Assembly (NCBI GenBank): GCA_905371725.1
Contig: CAJPML010000062.1
Location: forward strand, 1 to 6,515
Length of the DNA stretch: 6,515 bases
Direction: 5' to 3'
From: Leptotrichia sp. oral taxon 215
GTDB taxonomy: Bacteria > Fusobacteriota > Fusobacteriia > Fusobacteriales > Leptotrichiaceae
Part shown: positions 1-5,184 of the stretch, in pieces
Numbering within the stretch: the stretch's first letter is position 1
Layout: each line of letters begins with the position of its first letter
The notes under the pieces: model-generated
The model's input: the letters and a program-made list of their open reading frames with translations, nothing else
What the model was told of the DNA's origin: nothing
Databases searched by the model: none
Made by a program: the position numbers and the translations under genes

Positions 1-28
1 TTATTATTTAACTCAATCTAAATATACT

Positions 29-490
29 TTATCCTAAAATATATCCTTTAAATAAAAATCCTAAAATTACCCCAAGTATGCTTCCAATAAGAACTTCAAC
101 AGGAGTATGCCCAAGAAACTCCTTGAATTCCTCACTTATTATTTCTATACCTTCTCTTTTCTCTATATTATCTACAAGGGTGTTTAAAGCCTTTGCGTGT
201 TTTCCCGCCTGTCTTCTTATACCTGTGGCATCATACAGAACTATCCCCATAAAAACCATCGAAATTGCAAATTCTACTGATGATGCTCCCTTCAACAAAT
301 ACACTCCTGTAGATAAAGAAACAACTGTTGAGGCATGGGAACTTGGCATTCCACCAGTCTGAAACAATCTTCTCCACTGTATTTTTTCCTTTTTAAGAAG
401 AGGTGAAAATACTTTATAAAACTGTGCGACAAAACAGGAAATTGCAGCTACATCCAGTAATCTGTTCCCAAACAATATCCCACTACTCAT
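29..490 (-). CDS. YuiD/DUF212 divergent PAP2-family membrane protein
   Basis: A 153-residue protein of the divergent PAP2 family (DUF212, Bacillus subtilis YuiD type), distantly related to acid phosphatases and vanadium haloperoxidases. The signature TGGMPSSHAS lies at residues 45-54 and matches the PSGH-like phosphatase motif. A second signature, DATGIRRQAGKHAKALN, spans residues 87-103 and resembles the PAP2 R-x5-H-x3-D motif (R92, H98), but the Asp position is Leu102. LGHTPVEV at 126-133 is also typical of the family. Hydrophobic stretches near residues 12-32, 55-86 and 131-152 indicate an integral inner-membrane protein. The length matches YuiD (about 155 residues). The substrate is unknown for the family; a lipid or isoprenoid phosphate is only a guess. 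It is last in the visible cluster, and its ATG overlaps the end of yhbY by 8 nt (ATGAGTAG), which suggests translational coupling. Family assignment is secure; the biochemical role is not. Confidence 0.93.
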   Translation of the reverse strand: MSSGILFGNRLLDVAAISCFVAQFYKVFSPLLKKEKIQWRRLFQTGGMPSSHASTVVSLSTGVYLLKGASSVEFAISMVFMGIVLYDATGIRRQAGKHAKALNTLVDNIEKREGIEIISEEFKEFLGHTPVEVLIGSILGVILGFLFKGYILG

Positions 491-821
491 TTTTTAATTT
501 CTTCCCTTTCCTTTTAAAATCATTAAACTCTTGTGTTATTTTTCCTTTTTTGTTATCAGGCTTAAAAAATATCATTACTTTTCCAATACTGTCTACATAT
601 ACTGATTCTGTTTTATCAGCTATTTCATTTCCAAGTTCTCTTTCTAATTCTACAGATGAATTCTGTAATATTTTTACTTTAATCAGTTCCCTTTTTTTTA
701 CCACATTTGCAATACTTTCAATGACATCGTCATCTATACCGCCTTTTCCTATCCTTACAACAGGTTCTAAATCATGTGCCAATTTTTTCAGGAAAGCCCT
801 TTCTTTACTTGAAAGATTCAT
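483..821 (-). CDS. yhbY: YhbY-family CRM-domain RNA-binding protein
   Basis: A 112-residue member of the YhbY/YqeI family, a single CRM (chloroplast RNA splicing and ribosome maturation) domain. Family members bind pre-50S ribosomal particles and are thought to help large-subunit assembly in the cytoplasm. The N-terminus MNLSSKERAFLKKLAH resembles E. coli YhbY (MNLSTKQKQHLKGLAH, from memory). The RNA-binding GxxG-type loop IGKGGI is at residues 24-29, and the family block ELIKVKI is at 45-51. Residues 79-86 (SIGKVMIF) match the last beta strand of the fold. The domain is complete by about residue 90; the remainder is a Lys/Asn-rich basic tail, making the protein slightly longer than the usual 95-100. 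The ATG is 1 nt after the rnj stop, with its ribosome binding site inside rnj, so coupling to RNase J translation is likely. The TAG stop lies inside the start region of the next gene. Confidence 0.95.
   Translation of the reverse strand: MNLSSKERAFLKKLAHDLEPVVRIGKGGIDDDVIESIANVVKKRELIKVKILQNSSVELERELGNEIADKTESVYVDSIGKVMIFFKPDNKKGKITQEFNDFKRKGKKLKNE
501..506 (-). promoter_or_regulatory. Weak ribosome binding site of the DUF212 gene, inside yhbY
   Basis: The minus strand reads GGGAAG 10 nt before the DUF212 ATG, a poor and distant match. Because the start codon overlaps the yhbY stop (ATGAGTAG), re-initiation by ribosomes ending yhbY is the more likely way of starting translation. Confidence 0.4.
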
Positions 822-822
822 T

Positions 823-2697
823 TTAAACCTCCATTATTATAGGCAGAATTATAGGTTCCCTGTCTGTTTTCTTATTCAGGAATTCTCCTACCTTTAATTT
901 TAATCTCTGTTTTATTTTTCCTGTTTCCTTTACTCCTTGCGTTTCCATGTTTTCCAACTCAAGCCTTATAAGCTTCTTTGTTTCTGTCAGAAGACTCTCT
1001 GCATCCTTATTATATACAAATCCTCTTGTTACAAGCTCTATCTGTTTATTAAATTTACCTGTCTTATACTGTGATATTGAAATTATTACTATACCATCAT
1101 CTGCAAGATTTTGTCTGTCCTTTAGTACTGCATTTCCAATATCACCTATTCCAAATCCATCTATCAGTGTTACTCCACTTGGAACTTTTCCTACAGCCTT
1201 GAAATTTGACTTTGTAAGTTCTAGTTTCATACCGTTTTCAGCAAGAATTATGTTCTGTGAAGGAATTCCTACAGCTTCTGCTAGTTCCTTATGTTTTTTA
1301 AGCATTACAAATTCTCCATGCACTGGCATAAAAAAGTTAGGTTTTATCAAGTTCAGCATTAACTTCTGCTCTTCCTGGCATCCGTGTCCAGAAACATGTA
1401 TTCCTACCCCTCTTTCAAAAACAACATTTGCATGTCTTTTCATCAGCTGATTTATATTCTTGTAAGCAGCCTTTTCATTTCCAGGTATAGGTGTAGCTGA
1501 AATTACTACCGTATCTCCTTCCCTTAAGGAAATATATTTATGGCTTCCATTTGCTATTCTTGACAGTGCAGCCAGAGGTTCTCCCTGCGTTCCAGTACAC
1601 AATATAAGTACTTTATCTGCCGGCAATGTTTCAACTTTATCTATATCTACCATTATTCCTCTAGGTATTTTTAAATATCCAAGATTTGAACATATTTCAA
1701 ATATTTTAACCATGCTTCTTCCATCTATAGCTATTTTTCTTCCATTTTTTTCAGCTATATAGATTATCTGCTGCAATCTGTGTACATGCGAAGCAAATGC
1801 TGCCAGTATTATTCTTCCCTGTGCTTTAGAAAATTCATCTGTCAGACTTTCTCCAACTGTTCTTTCTGATGGTGTAAATCCAGGTATTTGTGCATTTGTA
1901 CTGTCTGAAAGCAGAAGATCCACTCCTTCTTCTCCAAGCTGCGCAAGTCTTCCAAAATCAAACCCTTCCCCATCAACCGGTGTTAGATCCACCTTAAAGT
2001 CCCCTGTATGAAGAATAGTTGCCGCAGGAGTTTTTATACATATTGCATAACAATCTGCTATACTATGAGTTACACTTATAAATTCAACTGTAAAGTATTT
2101 AGAAATTTTTAATATGCTTCTTCCTTTTATAATTTTTTCTTTAGGAAGTTTTGTATCTTTTCTTTCAAATTTTGCCTTTGCAAGTTCTAAAGTAAGTCTT
2201 CCTCCATACATTGGAATATCTTCTGACCCCAGTTTTTGATATAAATAAGGAATTGCCCCTATATGATCTTCGTGCCCATGCGTTAAAAGAAGGGCCTTTA
2301 CTTTATCCCTGTTACTTTCCAGATAAGAAAAATCAGGGATTATAACATCTATTCCTAAATGTTCATCTTCAGGAAAGGTAAGTCCCGCATCTACAATTAT
2401 AATCTCATCCTTATACTGAAATGCAGTCATATTTTTTCCTACTTCTTCAATTCCTCCGAGAGGAATAATATATACTTTTTCCTCTTTTTTCTTATTTTCA
2501 TTTTTCACATTGGAAGGATCTGTTTTTTCAGGTATAAATTTTGAACCTGCCAATCCACTTAAATATTCATCATCACTATATAATGCTGTATTTTGAATAT
2601 TAGATTTTATTCTGGTTATATTAGCATTTTTAGAAAAATTTCTTTTAAAAGGATAATCTGCTTTTTCATTTCCTTTTTTTCCGACTTTTTCCGACAT
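823..2697 (-). CDS. rnj: Ribonuclease J (metallo-beta-lactamase/beta-CASP RNase)
   Basis: A 624-residue ribonuclease J, a zinc-dependent endonuclease and 5'-3' exonuclease that matures rRNA and degrades mRNA in the cytoplasm. The metallo-beta-lactamase core starts near residue 75 (VYIIPLGGIEEVGKN). Metal ligands are visible: HGHEDH at 140-145, H211 in VTHSI, D233 in HTGDFK and H460 in MPVHGE. SDSTNA at 264-269 and SGHG at 436-439 bind RNA phosphate. The beta-CASP region covers about 260-400 (FASHVHRLQQ at 301-310, GTQGEP at 369-374), followed by the C-terminal domain ending ILPIIMEV, the same ending I recall for B. subtilis RNase J1 (about 555 residues). The extra length is mainly a 70-residue N-terminal extension rich in Lys, Asn and Ser. 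The chosen ATG is supported by a full AAAGGAGGT site 6 nt upstream. The gene sits 23 nt after mrdA and 1 nt before yhbY. Confidence 0.98.
   Translation of the reverse strand: MSEKVGKKGNEKADYPFKRNFSKNANITRIKSNIQNTALYSDDEYLSGLAGSKFIPEKTDPSNVKNENKKKEEKVYIIPLGGIEEVGKNMTAFQYKDEIIIVDAGLTFPEDEHLGIDVIIPDFSYLESNRDKVKALLLTHGHEDHIGAIPYLYQKLGSEDIPMYGGRLTLELAKAKFERKDTKLPKEKIIKGRSILKISKYFTVEFISVTHSIADCYAICIKTPAATILHTGDFKVDLTPVDGEGFDFGRLAQLGEEGVDLLLSDSTNAQIPGFTPSERTVGESLTDEFSKAQGRIILAAFASHVHRLQQIIYIAEKNGRKIAIDGRSMVKIFEICSNLGYLKIPRGIMVDIDKVETLPADKVLILCTGTQGEPLAALSRIANGSHKYISLREGDTVVISATPIPGNEKAAYKNINQLMKRHANVVFERGVGIHVSGHGCQEEQKLMLNLIKPNFFMPVHGEFVMLKKHKELAEAVGIPSQNIILAENGMKLELTKSNFKAVGKVPSGVTLIDGFGIGDIGNAVLKDRQNLADDGIVIISISQYKTGKFNKQIELVTRGFVYNKDAESLLTETKKLIRLELENMETQGVKETGKIKQRLKLKVGEFLNKKTDREPIILPIIMEV
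827..832 (-). promoter_or_regulatory. Ribosome binding site of yhbY, inside the rnj 3' end
   Basis: The minus strand reads ATGGAGGTTTAAAATG. GGAGGT lies within the last codons of rnj (Met-Glu-Val), TAA is the rnj stop, and after one A comes the yhbY ATG. Spacing from GGAGGT to the start is 5 nt. A ribosome finishing rnj would cover this site, which suggests coupled translation or re-initiation. Confidence 0.85.
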
Positions 2698-2703
2698 CTA
2701 ATG

Positions 2704-2712
2704 ACCTCCTTT
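2704..2712 (-). promoter_or_regulatory. Strong ribosome binding site that fixes the rnj start
   Basis: The minus strand reads AAAGGAGGT, a full match to the anti-Shine-Dalgarno core, 6 nt before the ATG at 2695-2697. This site decides the start. Without it, the 70-residue N-terminal extension of RNase J might be dismissed as overprediction. The next in-frame Met (residue 90) is already inside the metallo-beta-lactamase core, so no shorter ATG start could give a whole enzyme. Confidence 0.88.
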
Positions 2713-2720
2713 TCTTTTAT

Positions 2721-4760
2721 TTATCTTTTTCTTCTTTTTTTTCTTCGACCATTATTTTGAACAGTTATGTTATTCTGTCCATTCTGACTATTTTGAAGAT
2801 TTTGATTATTCTGATTGTTTTGATTGTTTTGTTCCTGTTTCTTAGCCGCTTCTGCTGCTGCTGCATTTTTCTTAGCTCTATCCAATTCTATATATTTTTC
2901 TATAAAAATTCTTGCCATATTTCCAGAAGCAGTTCCACCATAACCTCCACCTTCTACAATTGATACAAAAACTATTTCAGGATTATCTGAAGGAAAATAT
3001 CCAGCAATCCATGAGTGGTGATCTTTAAATCCTGTATTCTGTGCTGTACCTGTTTTCGCTGATACAGGAAAATTGCCAAATCTTAGAACTTTTGCTGTTC
3101 CTCCTGCACCACTGACAGGTAATCTCAATGCATTCTGCATCAATTTCAATGTTCTATCGCTTATTTTTATCTTTCTAACTACTTGAGGCTTGTTAACTTC
3201 AACTTTTCCATCATACAATACAAATTTATCTACAACTGTTGGTTTCATCATGACACCATTATTAGCTATAATCTGATAGACAGATGCTATTTGTAAAGGC
3301 GTAGTAAGCACAAACCCCTGACCAATAGACATATTTATAAGATCCCCTGGTAACCAACTTCTATCGACAGGATTTTTTGAATTTTTAAATCTTTTCTTTT
3401 TCCATTCAGGTGTAGGCAATGTTCCTGGTAATTCTCCAGGAATATCTACTCCTGTCTTTTCTCCTATTCCAAATTCCTTAGAATATTTTATAATATTATC
3501 TAGACCTGCTTTCTGTGAAAACACATAATAATAAGTATTTACTGAGTGTTCTATTGACTTATTAAAGTTTGTAACTCCACTCCCTGATTTACTGGAATCT
3601 CTAAATACTTGTCCTTTATATCTGTACTGCCCTGTTGACATAACAGTTTCATATGGAGAAATACCAGATTCAAGAATAGCCGCTCCTGTTACAGCTTTAT
3701 AAGTTGACCCAGGAGGATATAATCCTGCAATCCCTTTATTTACAAGCGGTTTTGTCTTTGAATTTACCAGTTCATTCCACTGTGCATCAGGAATTCTTGA
3801 ACTTAACAAGTTCAGACTTATTTCCGGATAACTTACAAAGGTAATGATCTTCCCTGTTTTTGCTTCCATCGCAATAAATACACCACTTTTACCTTCAAAA
3901 GCTTTTGTCATATATTTCTGTAATTCCAGTTCTATTGACAGATATATACTTTTTCCTGCAACACTATCAGTATTTTCAAGACGTCTTATTGTATTTCCTT
4001 TGGCATCAACTTCAACATTTTCTACTCCGTCCTGACCTTTCATTTCCTTGTCATAATATTTTTCAACACCTTTTTTTCCTATAAGATCGGTATTCTGATA
4101 TCCTTCATTCTTTAGTTTTTCATATTCCTTCTCATCAATAGGTTTTACATTTCCTATTACATGTGAGGCTATATTATCTTCAGGATAAAGTCTTTTATTA
4201 TACTCTACAATATCTATCCTATCGCTATCAATTTTCTCTATTGCCTTTAATGCTATATTCTTATCCAAATCTTCTATTACAAGTATTAACTTATCTGTCC
4301 CCATACGTGGCTGTTTAAAAAACCTTGTTATAATATAGTCTGTTGTATACCCAGTTAGCTCACTTATCTTTTTTATATCTACTATTGTTTCAAGAAGTTT
4401 TTCCTGCCTGGATTTTTTTTCTTTTGACAGTCTTTCTCTTATCTGATCTATATTAAAACTCTGTATTTCCCTAAGAATTTTAACATCTGTAGAATCTATC
4501 TGCTTTGTAGCATAGTGAACCAGCATATATCCTGTTATATTTTTTGCCAGAAGTTTTCCATTCCTATCGTATATTTCTCCTCTTGTAGCCTTTATAACAT
4601 TTGTCCTGATTCTGTTTTGCAAAGCTCTTTCTTCATATTTTGAGGCTTCCAATATCTGTATTGCAAATAATCTTCCTATGAAGATTAAAAAAACAAGTGT
4701 TACTAGAGAGATAAAAGCTACATATCTGGGGCTTCTTCCCTCCTTATCCAGTTCTCTCAT
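2721..4760 (-). CDS. mrdA: Penicillin-binding protein 2 (class B transpeptidase)
   Basis: A 679-residue class B penicillin-binding protein of the PBP2/MrdA type, which cross-links peptidoglycan during lateral wall growth, normally with the glycosyltransferase RodA. A short basic cytoplasmic N-terminus precedes one membrane anchor at about residues 13-36. The dimerisation (pedestal) domain follows, with TRGEIYDRNGKLLA at 59-72 and IGKKGVEKYYD at 227-237. The transpeptidase domain carries all three catalytic motifs: STYK at 352-355 (nucleophile Ser352), SVN at 406-408 and KTG at 569-571. The block MSIGQGFVLTTPLQIA (477-492) and EWKKKR before it favour PBP2 over FtsI. Length exceeds the usual 600-640 because of a C-terminal tail: Ala/Lys-rich 628-643, seven QNx triplets at 644-664, and RRKKRRKR at 672-679. 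No rodA or mreBCD is in view. The ATG has AAGGAG 8 nt upstream and lies 40 nt after rsfS. Confidence 0.96.
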   Translation of the reverse strand: MRELDKEGRSPRYVAFISLVTLVFLIFIGRLFAIQILEASKYEERALQNRIRTNVIKATRGEIYDRNGKLLAKNITGYMLVHYATKQIDSTDVKILREIQSFNIDQIRERLSKEKKSRQEKLLETIVDIKKISELTGYTTDYIITRFFKQPRMGTDKLILVIEDLDKNIALKAIEKIDSDRIDIVEYNKRLYPEDNIASHVIGNVKPIDEKEYEKLKNEGYQNTDLIGKKGVEKYYDKEMKGQDGVENVEVDAKGNTIRRLENTDSVAGKSIYLSIELELQKYMTKAFEGKSGVFIAMEAKTGKIITFVSYPEISLNLLSSRIPDAQWNELVNSKTKPLVNKGIAGLYPPGSTYKAVTGAAILESGISPYETVMSTGQYRYKGQVFRDSSKSGSGVTNFNKSIEHSVNTYYYVFSQKAGLDNIIKYSKEFGIGEKTGVDIPGELPGTLPTPEWKKKRFKNSKNPVDRSWLPGDLINMSIGQGFVLTTPLQIASVYQIIANNGVMMKPTVVDKFVLYDGKVEVNKPQVVRKIKISDRTLKLMQNALRLPVSGAGGTAKVLRFGNFPVSAKTGTAQNTGFKDHHSWIAGYFPSDNPEIVFVSIVEGGGYGGTASGNMARIFIEKYIELDRAKKNAAAAEAAKKQEQNNQNNQNNQNLQNSQNGQNNITVQNNGRRKKRRKR
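2769..2831 (-). repeat. Seven tandem 9-nt units coding Gln-Asn-x near the mrdA 3' end
   Basis: Seven consecutive 9-nt units encode QNN, QNN, QNN, QNL, QNS, QNG, QNN (PBP2 residues 644-664). The first two units are identical at DNA level (CAAAACAAT) and the third differs at two bases (CAGAATAAT); later units drift further while keeping Gln-Asn. This is a short in-frame minisatellite, so a change in unit number would lengthen or shorten the PBP2 tail without a frameshift. An isolated QNN follows at residues 668-670. Confidence 0.85.
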
Positions 4761-4768
4761 ATATTTTA

Positions 4769-4774
4769 CTCCTT
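4769..4774 (-). promoter_or_regulatory. Ribosome binding site of mrdA
   Basis: The minus strand reads AAGGAG with an 8-nt A/T-only spacer to the mrdA ATG. It fixes the start so that the protein has a 12-residue cytoplasmic segment before the membrane anchor, as expected for PBP2. Confidence 0.8.
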
Positions 4775-4800
4775 CAAATATACACTTCTGTATGTTTTAT

Positions 4801-5157
4801 TTACAGTTCTGATTCTGTTTGACTTTCATCTACTCCTGAATAAAACGCATCCAACTGGTAGTATTCTCTTGCATCCCTACTAAATACACTTACAATAATA
4901 TCTCCTGCATCTATCAGAACCCAGTTACATTCATCAAGACCTTCTACATTTCTAATATTTGTCAGACTCTTTTTTATATCTGAAGCTATTGCTTCAATAT
5001 TTCTTGAAGAACTCCCTGTACATAATATGGAATAATCAAAAAATGGTGATTTTCCTCTCATATCATATACTTTAATGTCCTGTCCTTTTTTATCTTCAAT
5101 AATACTCACTATTGAAGAAACTTCTTTTTCCAGTTCCAAATCGTTTTTCCCTTTCAT
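4801..5157 (-). CDS. rsfS: Ribosomal silencing factor RsfS (Iojap family)
   Basis: A 118-residue RsfS/Iojap/YqeL-family protein. Family members bind ribosomal protein uL14 on the 50S subunit and block joining of the 30S subunit, lowering translation in poor nutrient conditions; they act in the cytoplasm. Conserved blocks are visible in order: DIKVYDMRGKSPFFDYSILC at 27-46, the TGSSSRNIEAIA loop at 47-58, and the signature WVLIDAGDIIVSVFSRDARE at 79-98, followed by YYQLDAFY at 99-106. The last twelve residues are acidic and polar and probably disordered. The length is normal for the family. AAGGAAG lies 6 nt upstream of the ATG, and the start is 27 nt after the mtaB stop. In many Firmicutes rsfS follows nadD and yqeK; neither is present here, and it instead precedes mrdA by 40 nt. 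Confidence 0.96.
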   Translation of the reverse strand: MKGKNDLELEKEVSSIVSIIEDKKGQDIKVYDMRGKSPFFDYSILCTGSSSRNIEAIASDIKKSLTNIRNVEGLDECNWVLIDAGDIIVSVFSRDAREYYQLDAFYSGVDESQTESEL

Positions 5158-5163
5158 TCTACA

Positions 5164-5170
5164 CTTCCTT
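5164..5170 (-). promoter_or_regulatory. Ribosome binding site of rsfS
   Basis: The minus strand reads AAGGAAG, 6 nt before the rsfS ATG and inside the 27-nt gap after mtaB. It is a one-mismatch variant of the AAGGAGG consensus and supports the chosen start. No promoter-like pair of boxes is visible in the gap, so rsfS is probably read from the mtaB transcript. Confidence 0.75.
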
Positions 5171-5184
5171 TTTATTTAATTTTT

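Noticed and set aside
1..28. Possible terminator after the last gene
   Set aside because: The 28 bases left in the window are A/T-rich but show no stem-loop; the operon end must be beyond the window edge or absent here.
403..897. Plus-strand open frame of about 164 codons antisense to yhbY and the rnj 3' end
   Set aside because: It lies opposite well-conserved genes, codes a Ser/Phe/Leu-rich product typical of the complement of an A-rich coding strand, and has no recognisable domain.
947..1450. Plus-strand open frame of about 167 codons antisense to rnj
   Set aside because: Entirely opposite the conserved beta-CASP and C-terminal parts of RNase J; the product looks like a reverse-complement shadow.
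4413..4420. Runs of eight A on the coding strand in mrdA (also at 2735-2742 in mrdA and 692-699 in yhbY), considered as phase-variation tracts
   Set aside because: They encode ordinary Lys codons in housekeeping genes, are no longer than expected at this base composition, and slippage would destroy genes that are probably essential.
4780..4793. Small inverted repeat ATACA-N4-TGTAT between rsfS and mrdA
   Set aside because: Only 5 base pairs, mostly A/T, with no U-run suitable for termination. The chance of such a pair in AT-rich DNA is high.
5158..5184. Possible internal promoter before rsfS
   Set aside because: The 27-nt gap is A-rich and has a TTAAAT-like string, but no -35-like box at proper spacing could be picked out.
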